DNA of 64,000 nucleotides from Morella rubra (lineage: Eukaryota; Streptophyta; Magnoliopsida; Fagales; Myricaceae). This document shows positions 45,901 through 58,739 of this stretch, piece after piece. Numbering within the stretch: position 1 is the stretch's first letter; every line of letters begins with the position of its first letter. The notes beneath the pieces are model-generated. The model saw only the letters and a program-made list of their open reading frames with translations. It was not told the origin of the DNA and ran no database searches. The stretch is taken from assembly GCA_003952965.2 (NCBI GenBank), contig CM025850.1:21292615-21356614 (forward strand), written 5' to 3'. Position numbers and translations under genes: made by a program.

Positions 45901-46463
45901 GTAGTTCTAAGACTAATTCATAGTAGTTGAATGTTGGTTTATGTAGTTGGTAGTATTAGTGTCATGTAGTTTGTAGCAACTTAGTTTCAAACTCAAAATC
46001 GACAATGAGTTTATTACCAAAATACTGCACCAACGGCATCCCATTAATACAAACAAACGGTGTACATGACTCACGTAGACAAATTCAAGAAGAAAGAACT
46101 ATCAAATTACAATCCAAAACTCACTCTTTACATTTTCGAGTCAAGAAAAATATTGGGACAAGATTCCAACAACCGAGACAAGTAACAGATTACACCAATC
46201 AACTTCGAGTCATCTTTTATACAAGAAATAGATCCATAACCAATCCAAAACCAACTTCATCACATCATATTGTTAATCCTGATACAAACAACAAAAGGCA
46301 GATTCATCAGCTGATTTCTTGCAACCATTTTGTTTCATAAAATTCTTACATAAGCCACTTTTCTAGAGACAACAAATTAATGGTTGTGACCCACATAGAG
46401 CTCTTCCACAGCACAACAAAAGCTACATACAAAATTGCCACAACTAAAGCTCATAAAGAGCAC

Positions 46464-47050
46464 TTACAAAACAACATTATTTGCTAGATCAAAATACAAA
46501 TTTGCGTGGCGAGCGCCTAACATGTGTTGGAATTTGGTGGTTAGACTGAAATACAAATTTTCATATGTTACCTGATGCCATACTTTCTTTTTGGATGACT
46601 TCTTGGGGTATATTCTGTGGTTGGGATTTGGTGGCATATTGCACCTTCTTGTATAATGGTCAAGAACACCACACGTCCCATAGCGAATAAGCAAGTCATA
46701 CTGAGTAACTTTATAGGGCTGTTGTGCCTCATCATCAGCTCTGACCCTTACTTTCTTTGGAGGGCCTGGCATAGACCTCACTTTTGGAGGTCCTATGGGA
46801 TTAACATCAACACATGGCAATTCTCCCAATCCAGGCATTGATTGTATTACAGGCGAGTAACTACTTCATAGGCAACTTTGCAATAGCGGTCGTCAACGTA
46901 ATCCTCTGGGATCATTCTATCAGAGTAACTTGCAATGTAAGCATAGGCACATGGGATGTTGTTCAGCTGTCATCGACCACAGTTGCATTCCATCTCACAT
47001 ATGTTTACCAGCTTTCGATCCCCGTCACTGGTATCAACCTCCAACCCAGT
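46464..47050 (-). pseudogene. MULE-B transposase, C-terminal part
   Basis: Reverse strand from about 47045: a run ending EVDTSDGDRKLVNICEMECN, then CGR, a stop where Trp is expected, QLNNIPCAYAY (SWIM finger; the family's final His is Tyr), and MIPEDYVDDRYCKVAYE. After another break it continues in ORF 46838-46464 with VRADDEAQQPYKVTQYDLL and the knuckle CGVLDHYTRRC, in which the usual Gly-His is Asp-His. Matches the end of the MULE-A transposase domain for domain. Upstream it stops abruptly at the MULE-C boundary. Confidence 0.82.
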
Positions 47051-48400
47051 CCAGTTACCTAACGGCCTAACACGTCAGACCCAATTAGAAGCTGACATGC
47101 ATACAATTTTCGCAAATACAAATCGCCACGTGGGCTATACGGTAAACATTTCAGAATACCAAAAAAAAAAAAAATCGTGTCCTCTCACTGCACTCCTGAT
47201 AGTCACTGAGGAAGTTTTTCCTCCAAATATTTTGATCTAGGTTCCCAATACCCACTTCTCTTCCAAAAAATCAATACCCAATTGAGCCTAGCCACCGACA
47301 CTGCCGTGTCACTGCTTGAATCCGAGAACAACTTTGTCGTCGATTGCGTCTAGGTCACTGTTTCTCTCATCTTTCACTGTGTTCTATGGGTTTATGGTTT
47401 TTCCTATTTGTTGCTCCACTCACCAGAAGCAACCTGTGGAGGAGTAGCAACTCACCTAAGAAGAAGGCAACGATCAAAACTCAGCTAAGGCTTTTTAGTT
47501 GCATGTAAAATTGTAGCAACTATTCGAGTATATTTTTGATCTCGAACTACCAATCGACATCATTTATGGTTCGTGAAATCAACGAAAACAGAGCCTCAAG
47601 CTTGGTATTCAATACTGGAGGAGTTTCTTAATTTTTAGTTTTTGGGTAAGTAGATACTAGAGGAGTTGCTGAAGTAGATATATATTTTCCATATAGAAGC
47701 ACCTTTGCAGAATAGTTTTTGGGCAACCCGCACACCTGATAGTCGCTTAGGAATTTTTTCCCCCAAATCTTTTGATCAAGGTTCCCGATACCCATTCCAC
47801 TTCCAAAAAATCAATACTCGGTCGTGCCTAACCACTGACACTGCCGTGTTGCCGCTTGAATCTGAGAACAACTTCGTCGTCAATCGCGTCTAGGTCCCTG
47901 TTTCTCTCACCTTACACCATGTTCTCTAGCTTTGTGGTTTTTGCCACTTATTGCCCACTCACTAGAAGCAACCTGTGGAGGAGTAGCAACACACTCGAGA
48001 ACAAGGTAGCCATAAAAACTCAACTAAGGCTTTTGAGTTGCATGTAAAATTGTAGCAACTATTCAAATATATTTTTGATGTAGAACTAAAGTTGACATCA
48101 TTCAGGGTTTATGAAATCAGCGAAAACAGAGCATCAAGCTTGGTATTGGATATTGGAGGAGTTTCTTAATTTTTAGTTTTTGGGTAGGGTTAATGACCAC
48201 TTTCGTCCCTGGGTCTTCATCACTCTTAAAGATTTGGCCCCTAGGTTTTTGTGTTTATCACACATAGTCCTTGGAATTTATGATTTCGTCAAAATGGTCC
48301 TCCCGTCCACATCTTTTAGCGAATTGTCGAGTCACCTAATGGCCCTACATGTGATGACCAACCAGAAAATGACACGTGTAACAATTTTTTTTTTTTTTAA
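47050..48400 (+). repeat. Cluster of MULE-C terminal sequences, partly tandem
   Basis: 47188-47646 and 47735-48186 are about 455-bp direct repeats: both contain TTCCAAAAAATCAATAC, GACACTGCCGTGT, AGCAACCTGTGGAGGAGTAG and TTTTTAGTTTTTGGGTA. At 48187 a fresh terminus begins GGGTTAATGACC. The same sequences, in normal order (terminus first), occur inverted at 60898-60330. The left side thus looks like one truncated and rearranged terminal region followed by a second terminus. Confidence 0.75.
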
Positions 48401-50059
48401 ATGGCACATCATTTTTATTGCGCCACATCAATAAACTAAACAAAATTATAAACAAAAATCAATTAAATTAAAAAAACAATAACAAAAAAAACTAACAAAC
48501 CCATTATTTTGATGATCAACATTTCTTATAATAAATTTGCTGGATAAATTATTTTGGTGTGAAACCTATGTTTATTATTGGACCTAAATAGTGGGCCGGT
48601 GTCTTGGGTCTTTAGGGAAGCTTACAAGTGGGCTGGTTTAGACTTTTGTAGACCTTAGAATGGGCTTGAGAACTCATGAGACAAGCCCATTAGTGAGGAT
48701 GGAAAGAGCATGGCCAGCCACTACAAGAAAACACTGCTTCAGCCACGCGATCTCCAGCTTCTGTCAAGAGAGCACAAGCTTTGTCCATCGTTAAGTAGCT
48801 ATCCGTCAACGGTAAATTAAAAAAACTCTTCTACTTTTAAATGCTAGCTTTTGTGGGCTACAGTTGTCTGACATCTCTAATGTGTGGCTCCAAACGCCTC
48901 TAACAACTATTACACGTCAAGACAACAAAAGCACAACTTGTACCAAACTTCAAAAGAGGGGGGAAAGCGCTAAAGCGGGAGACCATCTTCTTCAAATTTT
49001 CGTGGGTAAAAAGCGGGATACAACTTCTTCAAAGCTCTCCCTCTTAATATTTGGGCTTTTTATTGCAGACCTATGTTATCACATTTTGTTTCCTGACACT
49101 TATTATTGAAGAATCATCTGTTGAGAATCATCTGTTAAGAGAAGACATTCATTTAAATCAATCCTGCCTACAGCCAAAGAGATTTTCTATATTTAACAGG
49201 CATATTTCAAGCACATTTGATGTGCACCACACACTTTTGGAAGCAATAAGTTGATATATTCGGTTCCAAAGATTCTATAGAAATAAAACAACACACAATT
49301 TAAGGAAGTTCAGATTCTTCCATAGGTTGGGGCTTTTAGATTTATCTGGCATTTCCTCTAAAGAGTTTCAAAACTCTGATGCTTTCATTTTGGAAAACTG
49401 CAAGTCGAATTAGATGGAAAGTTACTTCTTTAAGAAACAACCATTTATCTAATGCCATTAGAGTTGCTCCATGAAGATCAAAGACTGGAAATAGAGCTTT
49501 CCAGAAAGTCAGAGGTTGGTTATGGGAGAAAAAACTAATAAAGATTATTGGGCAATCGAGTTTTCCATCTTATAAGGAGAGATGCTTTCAGATACCCAAA
49601 ACCTGAAGAATGACAGAACGCTGAAATCGGAAAAAAAAAAAAAAAAAAACATGAAGCTAGAAGTTTGAGCAAAAAAAAACATTAAGCTAGAAAACAAACT
49701 GAGGTTGTCGACAAACAAAATGGCATTCTTGATGACGTGGGGATCATCAATGATCGTTGCTCAAAGCTTTTGCCAACAACATTTGTGGTTGACTTAGCGA
49801 CTCATTCTCGACAGAGGCGTTGTGTTGTCGAAGTGTCATGGGCGTAAGCTGGAGTCACTAGTGGACTAATTCAAGAGGGGTCGTACCTATTAGATAGTGG
49901 GGGTAGATGGAGAGTGGGGAAGTTATCAGTTAAGTTTTATATTATTTTATTTGGATTGTGGAGTGGTGTTAGGTACATGTTATGGTGTTGTTTTGTATCT
50001 ACGTTCTAGTTAGTGGGTAGTGTGTCATGAACAATGTGTATTATTTATTACTTTCGAAT
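48401..50059. other. Non-coding stretch inside MULE-C
   Basis: AT-rich at first (A/T runs at about 48390 and 48470). A 19-base A-run at about 49630-49649 could be a retroelement tail, but no coding sequence precedes it. ORF 48864-49109 (81 codons) is unrecognised. Confidence 0.4.
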
Positions 50060-50960
50060 CTATGGAATGAGCAGTATGCATTTCACAAAACTTGCTTGAG
50101 ATATTGGAGGCCTGACCCCCTCGAAGTGGTCAGTTCCAAGTACGTTACAAGCAAAATTCCTTAATGGACAGCTTACTGATCCTCGGTATAAAGTTCAGGA
50201 TGACATCATTTACTATAAGGGAAGAGTGCATTTGGACAACTTTAAGGGGCTCTAGACCAGGATTCTCCAGCACCTGCATGACAGCCCGTTAGGTGGTCAC
50301 TCTGGATATAACTCTTAATTGAGTAAGGCGAGATTTCTACTAGCCTGGCTTAGGACAAATGTTCGAAGGCATATCAAAGAATGTGATGTGTGCCAGCGAC
50401 AAAAGATGAATTTGCACCCGGCAAGATTATTGCAGCCTCTCACAATTTCAGCTCAAGTATGGATTGATCTCAGCATGGATTTCATCGAGGGACTTCCACT
50501 TTTCCAAGGTTAAAGTGTGTTTTTGTGTGGTGGTGGATCGCCTTTCAAAATATGTTCATTTTATTCCAGTGGTTCACCTATACACAGCACAAAAGATTGC
50601 TTAGCTTTTCATTCATCATGTATTTAAGCTTCACAGTCTGCCTTGGTCTATTGTGAGTGATAGGGACTTTGTTTTTACTAGCCATTTTTGGAAGGAACTT
50701 TTCAAATTGTAGGCTATACAGTTAAAGCATAGCTTGGCCTACCACCTACAGATCGACGGCCAAACTGAAATTGTTAATAAAAGTTTGGAGCATTACTTGC
50801 GTTGCTTCACTGGTGATAGTCTGAAGTACTAGGTGAAGTGGATTCCTCTTGCTGAGTGGTGGTACAACACCTCCTCGCATGAGTCCACTAAACTCACTCC
50901 ATTTGAAGCAATTTATGGCTATCCTCTCTCCCCAATTGTTTCTTACATCTAGGAACAATA
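50060..50960 (+). pseudogene. Ty3/gypsy integrase fragment
   Basis: Broken frames in order: YKVQDDIIYYKGR, the H2C2 zinc region (LHDSPLGGHSGYN ... HIKECDVCQRQK, ORF 50319-50513), WIDLSMDFIEGLP with the first catalytic Asp (D-F-I-E-G-L-P), [27 protein letters not shown] with the second Asp, then QIDGQTEIVNKSLEHYLRCF (catalytic Glu) and TPFEAIYGYPL. The DDE triad is traceable but several stops interrupt it. The frame dissolves at about 50950, where the reverse-strand SAR1 fragment begins. Confidence 0.92.
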
Positions 50961-51014
50961 TGGGTCTTAGCTTCAAAGAGGAGCTCGAAGGCATGTAGCC
51001 CGTTTTTTTTTCAA

Positions 51015-52137
51015 ACTTACCGGCAAATTTGATGTCCTCCAAAAAAGACGTTTGAAAAAACTTGATTTTCCCAATACTCAACTCCTCTGACGTTGGATAC
51101 TGAGTTGGCTGGTGTTGAACTAATCTCTGCAATATGCATTACGAACGCCCAGAAAAGAATATCAAGTTCATGGAACTCAATAATAAACAAAACCTTACCC
51201 AATATTTGTTTGCTGAGAATAAAGAGGACCCAAAAGAAAATTGCTTTTCCTATCTAAGTTTTGAGTCTTTTTAGCCTCCAAAATCGATAGTATCTGCTTA
51301 TCAGTATTAATTGTTTTAAGCAAGTCAGTCCGAAATTCCCTCATTTTGGTTTCTTTTCTGCTCAGCGCTTTCCCTAGTTTGCCTACCTATTCAAAGCAAC
51401 CAAGCAGAACTTCTAACGGAAACATGAAAAACCAGATTTAGAAAGAATAAAATTCAGCTAGCTCCAATCAGCTTCCAGCAAGTCCAGCATGTAGCAATTA
51501 TCACATAGTGTACTATCCTCTCGTTGTTTTTTCATTACCCATACTTTCTCATCAACCAAACTCACCATGTTATTTTCTTCTTTTTTTTGAACAACGGGGA
51601 GTGATTTGATAATTTCGTAAACCACAGGAACCAATTGATGATTTATCCCTATTTTCTAACAAAAGCTCGATATCCATAATAACTGAAACTCTGGGAAAAT
51701 CTAAAACGCCCAAGTTGAATTCTTATCTTTTCCCACATTTTTCTCACTGAACCGAAACTAGCTTTTAACGGAAGAACAAATAAATCGAAACCCATTTGTG
51801 TTCTATCGTTTATTCAATATCATTCAACTGTTTTCTTAAAAGCTCATGTTTTAAACAGAGTAGCCAGATTCAATCTCAATTGAAAAACCATAAGACCATA
51901 AAGCGAACAAAAAAATCGAAACGCTTCCCTATCTTCTCTCAGATACCAAACCGAAGAATGTAAACAGAATACCAAAACATCTAAAAATGAAAGGAAATAC
52001 TAAATTACCTCATCTTTGAGCATATGAAGCAACGTCGTTTTGCCGGCGTTATCGAGACCTAAGAACAAGATCTTAGCCTCTTTTTGCCACAGCCCCAGGG
52101 ACGCTAGAACCCCGTAGAACCAATCGACCAAAAACAT
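51015..52137 (-). pseudogene. SAR1: SAR1 small GTPase, first two coding exons with intron
   Basis: Exon 1 (52137-52009, reverse strand) encodes [18 protein letters not shown], then [19 protein letters not shown], ending KDE at a GTAATT donor. This is the SAR1 N-terminus with the P-loop GLDNAGKT intact. After a normal intron (about 880 bp) ending GCAG, exon 2 from 51126 encodes RLVQHQPTQYPTSEELSIG and KIKF. It then loses frame, leaving GGHQI of the switch II region (DLGGHQ) in another frame. The rest of the gene is missing; gypsy integrase sequence adjoins. SAR1 directs COPII vesicle budding at the ER. A retained intron shows a genomic copy, not a retrocopy. Its position inside MULE-C suggests Pack-MULE-type capture, but simple rearrangement is possible. 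Confidence 0.9.
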
Positions 52138-52199
52138 GGCTTTTACGGAAACGGCCCTCCGGAACACCCAATATTTACCGTGAGTGCCACCCGATCGAA

Positions 52200-55100
52200 G
52201 CCAGAACGAGAGAGAGGGACAGAGTTAGCCCGGTGTGTGAACGAATATATGTTCTGCTTAATCTGGGATTGATGGGCGTTGAGGTAGTAACCGGAGACTG
52301 GCTGGGCCGGTTGTCGGTAGGCGGTTGGTGAGGACCGTGAGGTAGGGTTTGGGGAGTTGGTAGACCAGATTACCGGGTAGACCTGCTGGCTGGGGAGCGG
52401 GATGGTGTGCAGATCGTTTAATGTGGACCTTTTGAGGGAGGAGAAAGGTTACAATTTTAGCGAGAGAGTGTGTGGTTCGATGCGTTTCTAAAAGTGCAGA
52501 ATGGTCTAAGGAGTTAGCAAGGGATGCGAACGGGAAGGAAAATTAGGGCCTGGGATATGGGGAAGACCTAGGCGCTGGAGAGAAGCAATGTGGGATAAGG
52601 TTGGTGTAAGATTGCAAGGCGGGAAACCTTTCGCTGTTTCAAACAGATCCAATTTATAAGCTAAATAGCTGCAGAGCTCAATTAAAGGTGTGGTGGACAT
52701 ACTCTATAGAGAAGTTCGGATGTCGAGGTCTCGTGGAGGACGAGACGACCACTGTAAATACTTGTACGAAGCGAGCGTGTTGGCAGGTGTGTGGGAGACA
52801 TATTAGTTAACTCGAACCGGTGGATACGGGCCCCGAAAACAATGTCTTCAAAGTTGCACACACTTTTTACGCAAAATTTAGCGCTGCGTTACCAGTAGGA
52901 AGGTCAGTGGGGCGTGGCTCAAAGTGGACCTCAAGCAAACCGGCCTGGCGAGTGGCCGCGCGGCGTGAGGGAGCGGTGTGAGAGAGCGTTGGTAGCGATT
53001 GAATGCGGGGAGCTTGAGACAAATGGAAAAAGGAGCGGACATCTTAGGATTGCGAGAGGTAAAGAGCAGGGGAAAGTTAACGGTTAACTAGGGCACAGGG
53101 GCGGAGTTCTAAAAGGATTGATCAAGGGAGGTGACATGTGATGGAGGTTTATAGTCGGGAATAGTCGCAGACAAATAGGGTGCTCTTACACCGGGGGTCA
53201 AGGGGCGGTGAAGGGGTGCAAGTGCATTGTGGTCAGCAATGGCGGAGCTGGAGGCAAGAGGGTTTTGTCTAGATGTCAAAGGGGGCGACCGGGTTACATG
53301 AGGGGTGGGGAAAGATAGGAGGAGGGGGTTGAACAAGCAAGGATGTTGGACAGACGTAGGCCAGTGAGTGGCAGGATGTGTGTGAGGAGAGGGGAGGGAT
53401 GGGGCATCGTTGAGAGGGGAGAGTTTTGCGCACACGTAGACTATGTAGGGGGTAGTTTGTGGATCAGGAACAAAGGGCATATGGGAATGTAGAAATTGCG
53501 AAAGCGATGGAATTTGAAGAAAATTGGAGGAGGAGAGGGAGGCTGAGCACCATCGCGAAGTTGTGTGGGCAGCATGGACTGAAGGACGGGCACTACACGC
53601 GACTGGTTCAAAAGAAGTAGTTAGGACGTGACATGTTGTGTTTTGAGAGAGACAGCTCATACCTGCTCGACATCTGCAGAGACGACCGAACGAAAGAGGG
53701 GTTTTGGAGGCGGGAATGAGTGGCGAAAAGATTGGGGAAGTGGAAAAATGTGCATTTTTATGTTTTTTTCCCGGCGTCGACTAATTTGGGGTGGGTCTTA
53801 TTGAGTCGGGGGGCGGGGGAAGGAACCAAGGGCAGTGTTATGTGCGCCGATAGGTTCCGAACGCCCGGACCCCGCCCATTAGTTAAGAGTTTAGATGACG
53901 GGCGATGAGAGCAACAAAAGAGATTCGGGAGGACATGGGCTCCCTGTGGCCTTGCCTAGAGACTAGCTTATCGACCCTTTTGATTCTAATAGGAGAGGAT
54001 CTAGGCGCGGTAGGAAACTGGAGATGGGAAGCGCAGAGCCCCGCCTAAGTTAGACTACTGGTTGGTCACCGAGGACTAGGCCAAACGGATGATAGGAGAC
54101 GGAGCAGGCATGTGAAGACTGGGCAAACAAGGAGCCAGCCACTGGGTGCGTGCGGCCTGTGTGTGAGAGAGAGAGGAGACAGAGAGAGACCAGGAAGGTA
54201 CGAGAGAGGAAGTGAGAAGGAAGAAGAAGAATAAAGACAAGAAGAGAAAGAAAAAAGAAGAGAGGAAAGAAAGTAGTCTCGTACACCAATGAGTAGAAAA
54301 GTGATTAGGGAATATAAAGGAAAGAAGAAAAAAAGACGAGGAAGAGAGAGGAAAGAAGGAGGAAAAGTTAGAAGAAGAAGAAAAAAGGCAGAGAAGAATA
54401 GCGGGAAATCAAATGAGAAGCAAGGGTTCAGGTGAGAGTGGTGCGGAAGGATAGTGTAAGTCCCAGAGTACCTGTTGCACAATGCTGTGAGGGTTGAAAG
54501 ATTCGCACTTAACCGAGAACAACAAATAAGTCCACGAGAGTGCACTTTTTGCCCTGTGCTTGCAAGACGAGTTCTGGTAGGAGATAACGCGATTTGAGGC
54601 GACGTGACAGTGAGAGTGTTAGCAGGTCGGGGGGGAGGAAAGTCGAGTAAGGCAGTTGGGGGTTGAACGATGGGTAGCTTGCCACTAATGTGTTCGGAAA
54701 GTCAAATAATGGTTGCGCAGCGTGTCGCGTTACGTTAAGATGTGAAGTGGAGAGTGAGACAGTTACAGAGCCATTTTTGGGTTTGAAGTGGAGATGCACA
54801 GACGTGCAGGAGGCTGGAATTAAAGAGTTAGGAGAGATAGAAGGTTTCATTTCAGAGCGATCTTGGGGGCAGGGGGAGTCTTGGAGCTCCGTGAAGTTAT
54901 AATGTGATCGAAAATGATAGCTAGTGTTGATGTATAATTGATGGGGAGCCACAATGGGGAGCGCAGGAAACGCAAAGTTGCAGTGTGAGTGAAAGTGGCA
55001 GGATGAGGGCATAACTGAACGAAATTTAAGTGATTGTGGAACACGAGTGTCATGCGGAATCGTGGTTTTGATATAAATAGTATTGTAAAGTAATATATGA

Positions 55101-58100
55101 GATATCATCGTGAAAGTGCACGTGATAGTGATTAAGCGCGGACGAGTATGGCGGGTGTAAATCGTAGTGACCTGTCCGCGAAACAGGTTGGTGTGAGAGA
55201 GGTTTTCAGGTAGTTTTGTCACAGACTTAAAACGATTTTTCTATGTGTTAAGAGCCACTCTGGGAAAGGAAGGAAGTAAGTGTAATAAGACAAGAAAAAA
55301 CGAACATTAATATCACATTGTGCGAGATAAGCTATGTTGTCATGGTAGAACGGCATGTGCACGCCGACATAAGTCACACACACGCAGACTGGAGTGGGCT
55401 GTTTGAGTGGATATTTATAGATGAGAAGCGATTGTTTTAGGGATAAATGGGTAATAAGAGGTTGTCGACGTGTGACGATTGAGAGTAAATTGGAGGTGAA
55501 TAAGAAAAGACTAGAGATAGAAGCCGTTGTGGGTTTTAGAACTACTTAAAAAGATGTGCAAGGGTGTATCGAGATATAAGTACTATTTACAAGAGTGGAA
55601 ATTGTTAATATAAACTCTTGTGCAAAGAAATGAGAGTTTTATCTCTTCCGAATGTGAAATGTGGGAAGTGAATTGCTAAGGAAATAGATATATATCAATA
55701 CAAGGACTAGCTGTTAAGTGCGAATACGTAAACAGAAGGGGGAGAAGATTGGGGCTAAGCAAACAAGTATAAAGGACAGGGGCATGGATGTCATTCAATT
55801 ACGAGAAAACATCCAGGGTAATTAAGTAACAAATGGGGAAGGATGAGAGATTTATAATTGGATGTGCACCGAACCCAGAGGGCGAGGGAGAGATGTCAAA
55901 TTCACAGGTCAGAGAATAGCAACGCGCCAGCTTGTGAGAGCAGCTACGATATCAAAGTGAGACCGCAATTTACTTCATATCGAGTGTATATTTAAAAATA
56001 GTTTTTCAATATTGACACATGGGGATAGTTCGAGATTTAGGGAGAGTAGGGGGAGTTGAAACGCGAGAAAGGGGGACCTGGGCGGGCGGCTGAGGGGAGC
56101 GTACGCGGCGAGTGAGAGGGAACCCAACCAGTCAAGGAGGCGGTTGGACGATTGAAAAGAGGAGAAAATGGAGAGTAGAGAGCGAATGGACAAGCAAGAG
56201 GTGAGCCGCCGCTAGGGAAAACAGCAGTGGGAAGACGCGGGAGAACGCTCACGGAAAAGAAAAGATTAAATAAAAGCTGATAGAGAAAGGCGGGAGAGAG
56301 AACGAGAAGAGAAAGAGGAGAGAAAGTAAGAACAACGCATTAAGAAATGCAGAAGAAATGACAAAGGAGGGAAGGGCTAATGAAGGGTGAAGAAAAAAAA
56401 AAAGGGTCAGAAAGAGAAATGTCAAGCATGGATGTGGGATCCATTAGCAGGCTGGGGGGGGCAGTGAGAAAATTGAATTCATGGGAGTGGCCGGGAAGGC
56501 ATTGAGCGAAGAATGAACTGACGGTGGAGGAACAGGGGGGAGTGGTGAAGCTGGGAAAGAGCAAAGGAGGAGGCAGGGAAAACCCAGAAAAGACACAGGA
56601 AAGGCCAATCATGAGCATGAGAGAGTGGGAGTCAAAAGCGGTGAGCAAAGGAAGAGCCAAGTAGAGGACGCGGGGCACAAAGGGGCTGGCGCAAGAAGCG
56701 TGGAGAAGGATAAGGGGAACAACTAGAGGGGGACTCGAGTGCAGGGAGGAGAGGGAGAAGGGAATAGACGAAGGTTGCGAGGGATGGAGAAGAAAAAGAT
56801 GGCACAAGAACACGAGAGGGGCAAGAGGAGCCCGACTAGGAAAGGAGTGCTATGGAGACAAAGCAAAGCGCAAGGAGTCCCGAAGGAGGAGCGAAGGGAA
56901 TAGGCACAACGCAATAACTGCAAGGGGAGAGAAGAACTAGCGGCAGACCATGCGGGAAAGACGCAACGTTCAGGAGCACAGCGCTACGTGAAAGTTAAAA
57001 AGGGAGAGACAACAGGGGAGAGCGGCGGCAGCTACCAGGACAGGGGCACGAGACAAAGGGGGATGAAGGAACGCGGGCATCCGGATGCACGCGGCCGAGA
57101 GCAGTAGGTATGGGGGAGTGCCATTAGGCCCGCGCCAACCGGATGAGGCAGGGGACGCACACACGGGAATGGCGGGGGCGGGTGCCGGGGATGGGAGGAA
57201 GGAGTGGGGGCCACGAAGCCGAAGAGAGCGAGCACAGTGAGGGCGGTTGTGTGTGAACCCTGTGCGTGTGTCTGTAGGGCTGGGGATAGGGTTTGCAACG
57301 GCGGGGAAATCCGGTAAACATCAGTGGCAGAGGCGAGGGAGCGATTAGGAAGCAGGAAATGGGGGGTGGGAGAGACCGAGCCGTGGGAGGCCGGCGCTAG
57401 GGACACGGGCGTGAAGAACCGGGCTGTGTTAATAAGAAAGAAAGGGTTGCGGCGAGAGATGGGGTGAGTCGGCAAGTTGAAGAATTGCGTAATGCCAGTG
57501 TAAGCAGTCGATATAAGGAGGGGTCACCGAAGGGTGAAGAAGAGGCCGAAAAGAAAGGGCAATAGGAAGCGCAGGAATGCGACTGTGAGGCACCGGTTCG
57601 TGAACAACGTGCTGGATGTCGAGTGTCGGACGGCGAAATGGCTGGGAAACGACCGGCCGGGGAACAAGAAAGACGGGGAGAAGGGGTGCCGCGAAGAAAG
57701 GCAAGGATATGGAGTGCAAGCCTAAAGGGAGCGCAGGAAGCCCGAAGGTGGGCATGGGAGTCCTATAGGCAGCCAAAGGGAAGACTAGCACGAGGCGTGA
57801 ACAGTGATCAGAGCCTGGGGGAGACGAAGCGGGAGTTGCGGGACCGAGAAAGAAGTGGGGGGTAAGAAGTGGGGGGCCGTAGGGGCCGGACGGGAAGAAT
57901 GGATGGCAAGGGTTGGCCAAAAGCGGTAATGAGGTCTCAACCGAACCGGGGAGTTAAAGGGGAGAAAAGCGCGAATGGCTGGAGTAGGGGCGTCAACAAA
58001 AGGGAAGAAAGCCCAAGCAGAAGGGACCGAAAAGAAATTAGAAGAATGTGGCGGTGGATCCGGTCAATGGAACAGCACACCACTGGGTGTCAATGAGCAA

Positions 58101-58700
58101 AACGCGATGGGGGCCGGCAGGAACAGGAGGGGAGCTCAGGGGGCAGGGGGGGGAAGGGGTGGGCATATCCACTATTTGGAGGAGAAAGTGAAGCGCGGGC
58201 CGCTGATTAACGTGTGTGGTAAGAGGAGAAAGAAGGTGGGGAGACGAGCGAACGGCGGGAAGTGAGGAAAACTGGAGAGGGTTCGCAGTACTTGGACGAG
58301 TTCAAGACGGAAAGTGCGAAAGCGGAGGGGCCAGACAGGCGTTTGGAGGATAGCAAAGCACAAGGAGGGTCGCGGCTGGATGTCGAGGAAACGGAGCAAA
58401 TGACCAGTGAGAAGGATGCAGCCCTAAGAGGCAACGAAACGAGTGGAATGGGCCCCTTCACGCAAAGAAGAGATCGAAGGAGAAAGAGGACCAAAAAAGA
58501 GTGAAGAAGGATGACAACGCCTTGCACAGTCATGAGCGAGTGATAGAGGAAAAGTCAAGCACAAGGGGGCATAAAGGAGGGCAGAACAAGCGGCCATAGT
58601 AGAAGCATTATTAAGAGTAAGAGCGTAGGACGGAAGATAGAAACATGCCTCACAGTAGGGGAGTAACTCTCGAGATCAGCCCCAGATGAAGAGGGCCAAT
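52200..58700. other. Purine-skewed, GC-rich block of about 6.5 kb without recognisable genes
   Basis: The + strand is rich in G and A and poor in T and C, in places extremely so (57001-57060 has almost no T; 54150-54450 and 56280-56900 are largely G/A). G+C is clearly above the AT-rich surroundings. The many long reverse-strand ORFs here (for example 54509-55222, 56340-56813, 57429-57920) are Pro/Ser/Leu/Phe-rich, as any CT-rich strand would give, and overlap each other in several frames. They show no domain and no codon preference I trust. No tandem unit is evident. It begins just upstream of the SAR1 start codon and ends near the gypsy gag fragment. Confidence 0.7.
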
Positions 58701-58739
58701 AAGGACAATAGCTAGTGGAGATGGCAAGGAAGAAATGCT

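Noticed and set aside
57534-58504. Forward Arg/Lys/Gly/Glu-rich ORFs in the same block
   Set aside because: They are the mirror effect of G/A richness; no recognisable motif and mutually overlapping.
53109-58533. Numerous long reverse-strand ORFs (up to 237 codons) in the purine-rich block
   Set aside because: A CT-rich strand has few stop codons, so long ORFs are expected by chance. They overlap in several frames, are dominated by Pro/Ser/Leu/Phe and show no domain, start context or splice structure.
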